Of a stretch of DNA of 64,000 nt, positions 36,205 through 47,030 are shown piece by piece. Below the pieces are notes generated by a model. That model was not told the DNA's origin. It saw only the letters and a list, made by a program, of their open reading frames with translations, and did not search any database. Every line of letters starts with the position of its first letter. The stretch's first letter is position 1. The position numbers and the translations under genes were made by a program. Where the stretch lies: assembly GCF_000276665.1 (NCBI RefSeq), contig NW_004955426.1, forward strand, positions 24,825,569 to 24,889,568, in the 5' to 3' direction. The stretch comes from Chinchilla lanigera (taxonomy: Eukaryota; Chordata; Mammalia; Rodentia; Chinchillidae).

Positions 36205-36587
36205 TGTGTTACTCTTCTTGTCTAGATGTCTCCACAAAGCCCCATTTGCATCATGGCTGGAGGTTTTTCAGAGCTGGATGAGTCTAGAGTGTGTGATACT
36301 GGATTGATTCATGGGGCAATACTAGGATGAAGGGTGTGAGTGCTACCAACCATAAATAGCCTGGATAAGAGATAAGGAATAGAAAGAGCTGTGATTGCCC
36401 TTTTTGATTTGTTACCTTCTATCCTCAATGAACTGTTTCTTCTCTGTTATGCCAATCTACTGTGCCACCGTACCTTAGAGCCAATTATATACTAAAACCT
36501 CTACAAACTGTGAACTAAAGAAATATTTCCCTGTTTAAGTTGGAATGCCAAATATTGTGTCTCAGTAATGACAAATTACCTAAGACA
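36205..36587 (+). mobile_element. MaLR 5' LTR
   Basis: A 383-bp LTR with the same blocks as 40698-41088: 'gattgattcatggggcaata', 'gatgaagggtgtgagtgcta', 'tagcctggataaga', 'atgaactgtttcttctct', 'acctctacaaactgtgaact', ending in 'taagaca'. It is followed at once by MaLR interior starting 'gaatttggtaccagagaggt', as expected for a 5' LTR. Confidence 0.85.
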
Positions 36588-37250
36588 GAATTTGGTACCA
36601 GAGAGGTGGGGTTGCTGCAGTGACTATGCCTGACCATGTGGTTCAGGAGCCTTTGAAATTAGCTCTTGGGAAGAGATTGGAAAGGTTTGGAGATGCCGGC
36701 TGAAAAGGTACAACAAGAACCCCATAGGCTGTGCTTGATGGGAGATTCTGGTCAGTGTTCAGAACACAAGAATACTAATAAAAGTCCTGCCAGTAAAGAC
36801 CAGGCTCAAGAGGTTGCTGCTGGGAAGAAATATCATATTAGCTTTTGGACTCCAGACAAAGTTATACCTTGGCAGAAAGTTTTGCTCATGTCCAGAGAAT
36901 TCTTTTTGTTCTTGTACAGAGATTTTGTCTGACAATAAGATTAAGGGTATTGGATTATTTAGTCTTGCAGAAGAAATTTCAAAGTAGTGTAATGTTAAGC
37001 CTATGGCATGGCTGCTGCTGGGGGCTTTTAGCCACATCTAAGTTGAGAACCATGAGCCCAGAAGAATGATTCAACATGTCCTGAGTTTGGCCAGAAAGGA
37101 AGCACCAGTAAAGCTGTGAATTAAAAAGAAAAGGCAAAGGAAATGTTGATTGCTGAAATAGAAAAGATGGCCCAAGTATATGACATGAAGCAGCAGAACT
37201 CCAGGATTAGTAGCCTCAAAACTGAAAAGGTAAAAGACTTTACTTTGAGT
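36588..37250 (+). mobile_element. MaLR interior, left part
   Basis: Follows known MaLR interiors of the THE1/MST kind: 'tttggtaccagagaggtggg', 'agagattggaaaggtttgga', 'tctagtcttgcagaag'-like wording near 36960 and 'atggctgctgctggggg' near 37010. Interiors of these elements have no complete retroviral genes; the 88-codon frame at 36666-36932 is part of this sequence. It breaks at 37251 where an L1 is inserted and resumes at 39830. Confidence 0.8.
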
Positions 37251-37263
37251 AGAGAACCCCAGA

Positions 37264-39427
37264 TGCCAACACTCCTCAAAATCTTCAATGCAATTGAAAA
37301 GGAAGCAATTCTCACTAACTCATTTCTGAAGGCAAGTATTATACTAATATCAAAACCAGAGAAAGACCCAACCAAGAAAGACAACTACAGAACAATCTCC
37401 CTAATAAACATAAATGCAAAGATGCTCAATAAAAATTAACAAATAGAATGTATCAAATCATAAAGAAAATAATACACCATGACCAAGGTGGATTCATTCC
37501 AGGAATGCAGGAATTGTTCAATATTTGCAAATCAACAAATGTTATATACCATATCAATAGAAACAAAGACAAAAATCACATGATCATCTCAATAGATGCA
37601 GAAAAATCTTTCAACCACGTCCAACATGCATTCATGATAAAAACCCTAAAGAAAATAGGAATAGATGGTCTTTACCTCAATCTGATCAAAGCCATCTATG
37701 ACAAACCAAGAGCCAATATCATACTAAATGGACAAAAACTAAAAGCTTTCACTTTAAACTCAGGAATAAAACAAGGATGTCCACTGTCACCACTCCTATT
37801 CAACATAGTTCTGGAAGCATTAGCCAGAGCAATTAGACAAGGGAGAGAAATAAAAGGAATAAGGATAGGAAAGGAAGAAGTGAAATTATCAGTATTTGCA
37901 GATGATATGATACTTTACATCGAAGATACCCAAAACTCCACAAAAAGACTTCTTGGATTGATCAACAAATTTAGTAGTGTAGCTGGATACAAAGTTAACA
38001 CTCAGAAATCAACAGCATTCCCAAGCACAAACAACAAACAGACTGAGAGAGAAATTAAAGGAACCATACCTTTCACAATAGCATCTGAGAAATTGAAATA
38101 TTTAGAAATCAATCTCACAAAAGAACTAAAAGATCTATTCAAATATAACTACAGTACTCTGAAAAAAGAGATTGAAGAGGATTTCCATAAATGGAAAAAT
38201 ATCCCTTGCTCATGGATATGAAGAACCAATATTGAGAAAATGGCCATACTACCAAAATTTTTGTACAGATTCAAAGAAATTCCCATTAAACTACCATTAC
38301 TACACATCACAGATCTAGAGAAAATATTCCTAAAATTTATCTGGAACCAGAAGCGACCCAGAGCAAAAGCAATCCTGGGCAACAAGGACAAGTCAGGTAG
38401 AATTAAAATCCCTGACCTGAAATTATAGTACAAAGCTACTGTAATAAAATCAACTTGGCACTGGCTAAAAAACAGACCTCAGGATAATGGAACAGATTGG
38501 AAGAAGCAGCCACAACCAGAAACGCACTCAGCCACTTAATCTTTGACAAAGAGGCCAAACAAGCTCATGGGAAGAAAGATAGGCTCTTCAATAAATGGTG
38601 CTGGAAAAATTAGCTTGCCACTTGCCAAAGATTGAAAATAGACCCATGTCTATCAACATACACCAAACTCAAGTCAAAATGGATCACAGACTCAATATTC
38701 AAACAGAAACACTAAATCTATTGAAAGAGAAAGTAGGGAAAAATCTTGAAGACATAGGGGTAGGCAGAGAGTTCATGAACAACAAACAAACTGCACAGGA
38801 AATACTTCAAAGAATCAACACCTGGGATCTCATCCTACTGGAAAGTTTCTGCACATCTAAAGAAATTACCAGGAGAGTAAAAAGAAAATCTACAAATCGG
38901 GAGAAAATTTTAGCTGGCTGTCCCTTGGACAAAGGTCTTCTATCTATCTAGAACTACAGTGGAAGTCAGTTTGGAGATGCCTCATCAAACTAGATCCAAT
39001 GGTTACACTTCTTCTGGCTATTTCCCTTCTGAGTATTTTCCCAGAAGATCTGAATGCATCATATCACAGCGATATATGTGCACCCATGTTTATAGCAGTG
39101 CAATTTGTAATAGCTAAATCATGGAAGCAACACAAATGTCCATCCACTGAGGAATAAATAAAAGAATTGTGGGGCTGCGGATTTAGCTCACCAGCACAGC
39201 GCCTGCCTGGCAAGTGCAAGGTTGTGAGTTTGATTGCCGGTACCGGAGGGGGGGAAAAATTGTGGTACTTTTATATAATGGAATATTACTCAGCTGTAAA
39301 GAAAGATAAACTCGAGGCTTTTATAGGTAAATGGTCACAACTGGAGACCATACTTATAAGTGAAACAAATCAGACCTGCACGTGTAAGCAACATATTGTC
39401 TCGCTAGTGTTAGAATTGAAAGAGTGA
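37264..39427 (+). pseudogene. L1 ORF2 C-terminal half (reverse transcriptase region)
   Basis: The longest clean reading frame in the window lies here (37448-38221, 257 codons). It covers the reverse-transcriptase palm with '[20 protein letters not shown]' and an intact catalytic box FADDM at 37895-37909. Further pieces are 37143-37439 (fingers; a stop near 37437 separates it), 38240-38428, 38595-38951, and after the ID, 39280-39427 with the end 'HIVSLVLELKE'. The N-terminal endonuclease is absent. An amber-type or ochre stop splits the frame at 38222, and the ID and the 285-bp deletion break it further. Not functional. Confidence 0.93.
39171..39257 (+). mobile_element. ID SINE inside the L1
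   Basis: Reads 'ggggctgcggatttagctca', 'gcctgcctggcaagtgcaag', 'gttgtgagtttgattgcc', 'ggtaccgg', with a very short tail (GGGGGGG then AAAAA). The flanks share 'aattgtgg' (39165-39172 and 39258-39265), so it is inserted in the L1 at that point. It is younger than the L1. Confidence 0.93.
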
Positions 39428-39816
39428 AGAGAAATTAGGAGGCATGATAGACATCGTGAAGTGAAAGAAAACTGCTCAAAAGTAAAGAGCAACTGGGTTG
39501 AGGGAAAGGAGAAAAGAAGGGGGAAATTATATATGTATATATATACAGGATAGCTAACATAGTTGTACTACTGACTTCTATTGCTTTATTGAAAGGAACA
39601 GTTAATGATTACTTATTTGATCTATCTTGCACATCTATATTTATTATCCTGAATAACCACTTTGAAGATATCAAATGTAAAACAACAACCACTGTTAATT
39701 TTCTGTCACCTTGTCTATAATTCAGTATTGCTTGTATTGTTCTTATGTTACTTTGTAAATAGATGTCTGTTTTTTAATATGTTTTTGTTTTTTCATCTTT
39801 AAAATTTTAAAAAGGA

Positions 39817-40697
39817 AGAGAACCCCAGAGTATCATGCTCCAGAATGGTGGTGGCCTAGAAAAGTTGTTACTCAGGATTTGGTTCATAGGCACTTGACCC
39901 CTTCAACCAATAGAGAAGGAAGCTTGGCTACTGCTCCAGCTGATGGCAGACCTTGGCTCTATCCATATAGTGCTAGTTTTATGTGCATGCATAATGGAAG
40001 AGTTGTAGGGTTATGGAGGATTCCACCTAGGTTTCAGAAGAAGACCTGGGAAGCCAGACAGTATGTCCCTAAGAGTGCAATGTGTGAAGCCAAAGGTGCA
40101 GGGAGACCCCAAAAGTTTGGAGAAGCCAGAAATGTGGGTTATGTGAGGAAAGCCACAAGGAGGGAGCAGAACCAGCCCAAGAGAGAAGTATGGGAGCTAA
40201 AACAACAAGCAATATTGTAGAGGTTAAGCCAAACCATTTAGAGCTCACATCTTGCCACAGATTGCCTCAGACACCGGACATGGAGTTACAGGACTTAATT
40301 TTTGTTTGTTTGTTTGTTTTTTGTTTTTCTCCAGTACCAGGAACCGAACTCACGACCTTGCGCTTGCCAGGCAGGCGCTTTTGCCGCTGAGCTAAATCCC
40401 CAGCCCCGGACTTAATGTTTACACTGCTGGATTTTGGACTTTCTCATGCCTTCATAATCCCCTATTTGTAACTTTTGGAATGAAAAAGTCTGTCTTGTGC
40501 CATTGAATGTTGGAAGTGTTTAAATTTCTTCTCATTTGTATAGGGTCTTGCAGCTGAGATTGTCTTAAATCTCAGATCAGACTTTGGACTTGGACTTTTC
40601 AGCAATGCTGAAAGTAGGACTTTGGCAACTCTTGGAGTTGGACTAAATGCCTTTTGCATAAAGGAATGTGCTGAATCTTTGGGTGGCCAGGGCAAAA
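39817..40697 (+). mobile_element. MaLR interior, right part
   Basis: Resumes the MaLR interior after the L1: 'cagaatggtggtggccta', 'ggattccacctaggtttcag' near 40018, 'gacatggagttacaggactt', then 'tgctggattttggactttct', 'gcagctgagattgtctt' and 'gacttttcagcaatgctgaa'. The 113-codon frame at 39879-40220 is the usual long open stretch of this interior, not a host gene. An ID interrupts it at 40300-40407. Confidence 0.82.
40300..40407 (-). mobile_element. ID SINE inside the MaLR interior
   Basis: On the minus strand it reads 'ggggctggggatttagctca', 'gcggcaaaagcgcctgcctg', 'gcaagcgcaaggtcgtgag', 'ttcggttcctggtactgg', and ends in a tail seen as the TG/T-rich run 40300-40331. A 9-bp target-site duplication (ggacttaat) lies at 40291-40299 and 40408-40416. 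Confidence 0.95.
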
Positions 40698-41088
40698 TGT
40701 TATAGTTTATGTCTGGATGCCCCCCCCAAAGCCTCTTGTAGTCATAGGTGGACCTTTTTCAAAAGTGGCCAGATCTAGAATGTATGATATTGAGATTGAT
40801 TCATGGTATAAAGCTAGGATAAAGGGTATAGATGTTACCCACCCTAAGTAGCCTGGATGAAAATATAAGAGCTAGAAAAAGCTTTACTTGTCCATTTTCA
40901 CTTTCCTACTTTCTGCCTGTCATGAACTGTTTCTTCTCTTCAGTGCCTGTGTGCATTTTCATCCTGCCTTGGAGCCAAGGTGATTATTGACTGAAACATC
41001 TACAAAGTGTGAACTAAATAAACCTTCCCTCCCTGAACCTGTGGGTGTTAGATATTTTTTCTCAGCAATGAGAAAAGTTACTAAGACA
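40698..41088 (+). mobile_element. MaLR 3' LTR
   Basis: A 391-bp LTR that begins 'tgttatagtttatgtctgga' and ends 'taagaca'. It matches the 5' LTR at 36205-36587 block by block ('gagattgattcatgg', 'tagcctggatgaaa', 'atgaactgtttcttctc', 'catctacaaagtgtgaacta'), but the two differ at many sites, which shows the provirus is old. Confidence 0.88.
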
Positions 41089-41664
41089 TTTCTGTGGGGG
41101 TATTTGTTTTGTTTTGTATTATTTTCTTGCTCTTTATGTGAGAGCAAAGTAAGGCAGAGAAAGGACAAAGACCCATGTTCATCAATCAATGATCACAGAC
41201 TTCTTGAGCAATGTAAGTAATCTGTTATTTGGAAGCTGCTCTTCCAAAATTCACCTTTATATTTGGCTTACACAATATTATATTCATTTAAATATATTGG
41301 CATATGTTACCACTTATGGAGGCATCAATATTTCACTTCAGCTGCAAATGTCAGCAGGTCAAAATTTGCTATAGATACTGGCAGGAATACTATATGGGGA
41401 GATGATAATTAAACTTAGAAAATTTTATACATCAAAGATAAACATCATAGGCATGTTTGTGTATATTTATTTGATAAATTATGTTCTTTAATATTTTCTT
41501 AGCATAGTATTCAAATGTCTTCTCTGTTGATTTAGTGTTATTTGATTAATCTACTTTCAATGTGACTAACTTGTCCTTTTAATTATAGTATAGCAGCTTC
41601 AGTAGGGTGAAACTGGAAGTTATGAAAAGCAAACTGTGATATACAACCCTGTCTTACTTCACTT
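41089..41664. other. Unassigned AT-rich sequence
   Basis: Nothing recognised. Confidence 0.4.
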
Positions 41665-41995
41665 TCTTTTGCTATAATTAAATACTTTATTGATTACTTC
41701 AATAAAGAATTTTTTTCCTCATTATTCTGGAGGCTAGCAGTATGGTATAAGCATTTGGTGAGGTCCTTCTTGATATCTCAGAGCATGCCAGAGAGTATCA
41801 CACAGCAACACAGAGCAAGTGTGTTAGTTCAAGTCTCTCTTCTTCCCCTTATAAAGCCACCAGTCCCATCATGAAGAACTCACCCTAATTATCTCATCTA
41901 GTCCCAATCACTTCCCAAAGGCAACTCCTCCAAATATTAACATGTGCTTTTGGCATTTAAATTTCCACATGGAGTTTGGAGGGGAAAACTCCCAA
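41665..41995 (-). mobile_element. MLT1-like LTR
   Basis: The plus strand reads 'attattctggaggctagcag', 'cttccccttataaagccacc', 'agtcccatcatgaagaac', 'caccctaattatctcatcta', 'caactcctccaaatattaac' and 'ggagtttggaggggaaaac'. This is the MLT1 block order in reverse. Confidence 0.68.
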
Positions 41996-42752
41996 TCTAT
42001 ATCCCATCCTTATCAGCATATTATATACAGTAGGAGTAGAACAGACAGCAAATAGCTCAGAAGTGATTCAGTGACTCAATGATTCTATCAAGGAAATTGC
42101 TTTCTCCAAACTTTCAGTTCAGCCATCCTTGGTATGTATTCAGTGTTCTCCTTCATTGTCAAAGATACCTTTCAAAGCTTTATTCTCTTTAAAAGATAAA
42201 GAAACTCCCATACTCATACAGGAATAGAACCTTCCCAACATGTTACTGTCACTTTATTTCCCACAACAAGATCATATGATCATCCTAGACAGGTCATTAG
42301 CAAGGAGCAACAAGACTGCCATGATCACTTAACAACTAACGTGAGTGATACCCTGGGGCCAAGTGAATTGCCATGGAAGACAGGCAACCAAAAGAGTCTG
42401 CCACAAGTATGTATGACAGACTCCAAGCAGGTAACAAAGGTCCTACTATCTAGCTAAAGGTTAACATTGTGAGTCTTACAACCTACAATTAAAGCTGAAA
42501 AAAACCCATGATTATCAACTTTGCTATTTGAGTGTCCCAGTGGATTTATCCTCAAGTTACCAGTCCTGTTATGCACAAAGAGGTACAATCTTTAAAGTCA
42601 ATGAAAAACAAATATTATTGTCCATTATACCAAGCTGAGATTCTGCAAGGAGAGAATGAAAGCAAGAAGAAAGAAAGAAAATGCCTTCCTTCTGCATTGG
42701 TACTGTAGGTCAAATCTAGAATATCCCATAAAACACATATGTTAAATGCTTG
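41996..42752. other. Unassigned sequence
   Basis: Nothing recognised. Confidence 0.4.
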
Positions 42753-43128
42753 TCTTAGTTACTTTTATAATTGCTGATACAAAATATCCAGCACCAAAAG
42801 TTAAAGGAGGAAAGATTTATTTGGCTCACAGTTTGCTGGGGTTTTAGTCCATAAATGGATGGCTCCAAAACAGGGTGGTTTTGCAGAGGGTCATCACAGA
42901 GGAGAACAGCTCACGTCACCCACAAGATAGCAAAAGCAATAAGGGAGAAAGATGAGATTCTCTGTCCCTTATATTGTATGCAGGCTACCTGCCCTAGGGC
43001 AGATGTAACATTCACACCCTTAACCCTAGACACAACTATGCCAAACCAATCACGCACTGATTTACTAATAATACATCCTTAATCCCAGCATCACACACTC
43101 TAGACTCAGCCACCTCACCCTATGACTG
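42753..43128 (-). mobile_element. Rodent MaLR-like LTR
   Basis: The plus strand has 'gtcttagttacttttataat', 'aaaggaggaaagatttattt', 'ggctcacagtttgctgggg', and 'gggcagatgtaacattcaca'. The same layout occurs at 43131-43491 and 11803-12185. It lies directly beside the next LTR in the same orientation. Confidence 0.6.
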
Positions 43129-43130
43129 TG

Positions 43131-43491
43131 TTTTGGTTACTTTTTTCTTGCTGCTGGGACAAAATACCTGATGCCCAAAATTAAGGAGGGAAAGGTTTAT
43201 TTCGCTTACAGTTTGTGGAAGTTTCAGTCTGTACTTGGCAGATTATAAGGCAGAGTGGCACATGGCAAAGAGCTACAGCTCAGGGCGGCAGAACGCAGCT
43301 AAGCAGCAACCACACACCAGGGCGGAATGGGGGAGGAATGGCCCCAAGCACTCTTTTCCTCTCCCTTACATATGCAAACTATCCACTCCAGGGCGGGTGT
43401 AGCTCTCACACCCACAATCATTCAACTCTAATAGCCTGCCCTATGGTCGCATGAGGCTTTGGAGGGGACACACAGACATAAACCATAACAG
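43131..43491 (-). mobile_element. Rodent MaLR-like LTR
   Basis: On the minus strand it starts 'tgttatggtttatgtctgtg' with 'tgtcccctccaaagcctcat' near it, and ends 'aaaaagtaaccaaaacac', an LTR-like TG...CA pair of ends. The AATAAA-type word lies at the left ('ggtttatttc' on the plus strand). The 79-codon frame at 43215-43454 is inside it and is not a gene. Confidence 0.68.
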
Positions 43492-43545
43492 ACTGCATGA
43501 GGCTTTGGTGGGGGGACATCTAAACACAAACCATAGCAATGATTA
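43492..43545 (-). mobile_element. Second copy of an LTR start, fragment
   Basis: The words 'gcatgaggctttggtggggg' and 'acacaaaccatagca' repeat the left neighbour's end (43449-43491) with differences. Only the first roughly 50 bp of an LTR are present; the copy then stops where the plus-strand MaLR LTR begins. Confidence 0.55.
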
Positions 43546-43870
43546 TATCCCCAGGTTGTGGCACTGCTGGGAAGTGATGCAAACCTTAAGACATGAGGCC
43601 TAGTGAAGGGAAATTAGGTCATTAGGGGCACATCCTTGAGACAGTATTAGGACCCCCACCCCTTCCTGTCTCTTTGTTTCCTGGGCACCATGAGGTGAAT
43701 AGTCCCCCTCCACCATGCATTCCCACTTTGATACAATGCCACCACAGGCACAAAGAGACAGGGCCAAGTAACCATGGACTGAAACTCTTGAAACTGTGAG
43801 CCAGAATAAATCTTTTCTCCTTGTAAATTGTTTATCTCAGGCATTTTGTCACAGTGATGGGCAATTCACA
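43546..43870 (+). mobile_element. MaLR 5' LTR of a second provirus
   Basis: Reads 'gaaattaggtcattaggggc', 'acatccttgag', 'cctgggcaccatgaggtgaa', 'tagtccccctccaccatgca', 'gactgaaactcttgaaactg', 'agccagaataaatcttttct' and ends near 'ttgtcacagtgatgg'. This is a different MaLR LTR type from that at 36205, close to the MST/MT group. AATAAA is at about 43806. The first bases are missing. Confidence 0.75.
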
Positions 43871-45453
43871 ATGAAAGTTGTAAAGAGAATGCAATACTTG
43901 TTGGGGCTATATTTGATGTCTTTTAGAAACTTTTAAAATTGGTTTTTAGGGGGAGTTTGGAAAAATTTCGAGAACCAGGTTAGAGGAAGTCTAGAATATG
44001 GGGGAAAAAAAAAGCTTAATTGTTAATTCTAGTGAGGATGCAGAAGATGAGATTGCTAAAAGAAATGTAGATAGTAAAGGTTATACTCATGAGGATTCAA
44101 GTAAAAATAACACCTCTACTAAGATTTGGATTATACTCTACCCAATTTAAATCATTGAAAAAACCAAGTTGGCTTCCATTTGTCCATGCCCTGCATCTTT
44201 ATGGAGAGAGGATCTTAAATGTATCAGGTTAGTTTTTTGGTAAGGAAATCTTAAGGAATGGCAGTATTCAGGGAATGACATAGAGATTGCTGGCTGCTTT
44301 TAGTCAAATTGACTGAGAATCTGGAACAAAAAAAGGAAGATAGCAGAAAAATTGCAAAACTTGAGATGTTCAACAGAAAAGGAGCCCATTTAAAGGTATT
44401 GTCAAGGATGGTGAGGTTGCTGAAGAGATTACACCATTAAAAGAGGGCAAATACTTTGTACCTGAACTATAGGAAAGATGCTTAGAAGGCATCTCAGAAT
44501 TGACAAGGCTCCAGCCATCAACAGGCTTGAAGTTGTAAAACTTTAAACTTATTTTCAAGATTTTCTTTGGAAAGATAACCCCAGCTGTAGGATTTCTTTC
44601 CCCATGTTCAGGCATCAAGGTCCTCAGAGGCTGCTGTAGCCATGGTTCAAACTAGCCCAGGTACAACTCAGACTATGGGCAAATTTTGGTGTCATATACA
44701 TAGTGCTCACTCTGCAGGCATGCAGAGTGCAAGAGTTATGGGATCATGAAATCTTCCATCATATTTCAAAGTAAAACTGACAGACTAGGCAACATGTCCA
44801 AGGTCAGAGTTCCTGCTAGATGCAGTTGGCAGGGTAATTCACAGTAAATTTTGAGAATGCAACTGAAGTGCAATGGAGACCTCAAGAAGTCAGTGATACC
44901 AGGAACAAGAAACATCTGGAAAGAGACACAAGAAAGTGACCATGTGGGCTGCACATAGCAAGGCTACAGGATGTGGGGTGACCCATACCCTCACACCACC
45001 CTATCATGTGCCCCAGTGCCAGAAATAGATATTAGGGCTTAATGTTTGCCCTCTTTTTCAGTCTTACTTTAGTCCAATTCTTCCTTGTTATTTTCCTATT
45101 CCTTTTGTTTTTGTTTGTGTTTTTTCTCTTTTTTTGTTTTTTTTGGGGGGGTACCAGGAATCAAACTCATGATGTTGCACTTCCAGAAAGGAGCTGTGCC
45201 ACTGAGCTAAATCCCCAGCCCCTCCTATTCCTTTTGAGGTGGGAATATTTACATCTTACCATTATATCTTGGAAGTATGAAACTTGTTTTTTGTTTGTTT
45301 GTTTTTACAGAAGCTTACAGCTGAGTTGCCTTCAGTCTTGGAGGAGATCTGGATTTTGAGCAATGTTGGAAATATTTAGACTTTGGAGACTCTTAGAGAC
45401 TAACTGAATTCATTTTATATTGTGAGATGAACATAAGCCTCTGGGGACAGTAC
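43871..45453 (+). mobile_element. MaLR interior of the second provirus
   Basis: Follows the LTR and contains MaLR-interior blocks: 'aaagatgcttagaaggcatc' near 44472, 'cccagctgtaggatttc', 'gggcttaatgtttgccctct' near 45034, 'ggtgggaatatttacatc' near 45238, and 'gagtagatctggattttgag'-like wording near 45345. No complete gene. An ID interrupts it at 45108-45222. Confidence 0.65.
45108..45222 (-). mobile_element. ID SINE inside the second MaLR
   Basis: On the minus strand it reads 'ggggctggggatttagctca', 'gtggcacagctcctttctgg', 'aagtgcaacatcatgagt', 'ttgattcctggtacc', with the tail seen as the T-rich run 45108-45145. A perfect 14-bp target-site duplication (tcctattccttttg) lies at 45094-45107 and 45223-45236. 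Compared with its relatives the middle part is altered, 'tttctggaag' in place of 'gcctggcaag'. Confidence 0.94.
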
Positions 45454-45555
45454 TGTGTAGTTTGTATCTGAGATGTCCCACAAAAGCCTAAATGTTAAAG
45501 AAATGAAGTCTAATGTATAACACTTTCAGAAGGTGACAGAACCTTTAAAATGTGC
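45454..45555 (+). mobile_element. Start of the second MaLR 3' LTR
   Basis: Begins 'tgtgtagtttgtatctgaga' with 'tgtcccacaaaagcc' at the place where the 3' LTR should start. The typical LTR sequence stops after about 100 bp and is found again only at about 47031. Confidence 0.6.
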
Positions 45556-47030
45556 AGCAATATTGTCAGTCATCTGAAGTTTCTTTTGCTTTATTCATGT
45601 ATAAATCATTGTTAGCAGCATTGCACTTTGAGCAACTATGGATCTTAACCCTTAATGTTACAGCTTTGGACCCTCAAGCTGTCAGTCAACACTGTTAATT
45701 CCAGGTCTCCACAGTCACCATCTTGAGCCAAATGCTATCAGTCACCTCTGCCTGATAGTTGCTAGTCTTTGTTGCTGATATTCATTGGCTGCTGGTCTCT
45801 GGAGCTCTTCAGAGCTGAGTAGATTTACACAACTTCTGAACCCGTACTACCTAAGAAATAAATCCTGAGTATATTTACAGGACCACTAAAGCAAGTCTAT
45901 TTGAATATGATCTATTCTGTAACACAGGTCAGTACACATGAAGAAGACCTTTTAGATCAACTCAGGAAATATGAGGAGAGTACTGCTTACATAACAGCTA
46001 TAGGCCTGTGATTGGTCCAAATTCAGGTCTACTGATTGTTCCAATTAAATTCTACTGATTGATGCAAACTGATCTTAACTAAAGCATTCCAACCTGAGTC
46101 TATGAATTGGCCAAATTCCAATTCTACTGGCTGGTTCAAATACATGCCTGATACTATCAGGACAGTCAACCCGTGGAGTGGCAGCAGGGCACCAAAGATA
46201 GTTTCAGGTGTCATAGCAGCAGGAATTTTTGACTTGCAGCTGCTGCATCTCTGCAAAAAGACACAGCTAAAAACCAGGTATCATTAGGAAGGCTAGCTAT
46301 GTTAAGCATGGCTACTGAGGCTTGAAGAGTTTGCAGATATTAGCAATGGGCCCAGATCCCTCCCTGATCTCTGCCATTGTTTTGATTTGGGGGTTATTTT
46401 TGCAAGGGAAATAATATAATATAGGACACATATTTTACAAGATTATTTATAATAGTCATCCAAAGAATGATATACAAGAGAATACAGGAAGTCTGTCCTC
46501 ACATTAAGGCCAAATAATCTAGCCAAATGCTTGGATCCCATGGCAATGTCCTGTATGAGTCCAGCTGAAGACCTAGAGCTCATAACACTGCTTCCCATGG
46601 GTCCAACTGGAGGCCCAGAGCGCATAACAACATCTCATGCAGACTTGTTTCATAGATCTACACTGGGAAGGCCCAAAGGCCAGTGGTGAATTCTAGGAAG
46701 TCTGTGACAGTGGGATAAAGGATCTGTGCTTGCAGACTGAAGGATCTACACTACAGCCAGGAAACGGTATGCAAAGCAAGAACCTGAAAAGGTTCCGCTA
46801 TAGCCATCTTAGGGCTGGTTCCCCACTGCTTCTTGAAAGAAGTTTCTGGAGTGGAGTAGCTGGAATGGGGGAGGGGTATCATGGCTGGCGCCCACTGGAC
46901 CCTCCTGTTGGAGTGGTTCAAACAGTAACTGCAGGATAGCCAAAGAGGTGGTAGAAGGAACTGGGGCAAGCTGTCTTAGTCCTTCAGAAGATCATGAGAA
47001 AACAAAGGGAAGTGAGGGAAAACAGTGTAA
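45556..47030. other. Unassigned 1.5-kb insert splitting an LTR
   Basis: Lies between the two halves of the MaLR 3' LTR. Features: AATAAA at about 45857; a set of related words at 46005-46140 built on 'ttggtccaaattc' and 'tctactgattg'; a rough 50-bp tandem repeat at 46555-46630 ('gtccagctgaagacctagag' and 'gtccaactggaggcccagag'); and at 46885 the word tggcgccc, as in lysine-tRNA primer-binding sites. Together this suggests an endogenous retrovirus LTR, but I cannot place its ends or show a target-site duplication. Open frames here are short. Confidence 0.35.

Larger units (their letters stand above)
37264..39810 (+). mobile_element. L1, 5'-truncated, inserted in the MaLR
   Basis: Starts in the ORF2 reverse-transcriptase finger region and runs to a single-module 3' UTR (39590-39745) and an A-rich end. 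A perfect 13-bp target-site duplication (agagaaccccaga) lies at 37251-37263 and 39817-39829. Joining the flanks across it gives continuous MaLR interior, so the insertion is certain. An ID sits inside at 39171. About 285 bp of ORF2 are missing at about 38953 compared with the copy at 52480-52765. Confidence 0.96.

Noticed and set aside
39879..40220. 113-codon open frame, plus strand
   Set aside because: Belongs to the MaLR interior, which often has such open stretches without coding role.
46885..46902. Lysine-tRNA primer-binding site
   Set aside because: Only the first eight bases (tggcgccc) fit; the following bases do not match well, and no LTR end CA sits right before it. Reported only as a hint.
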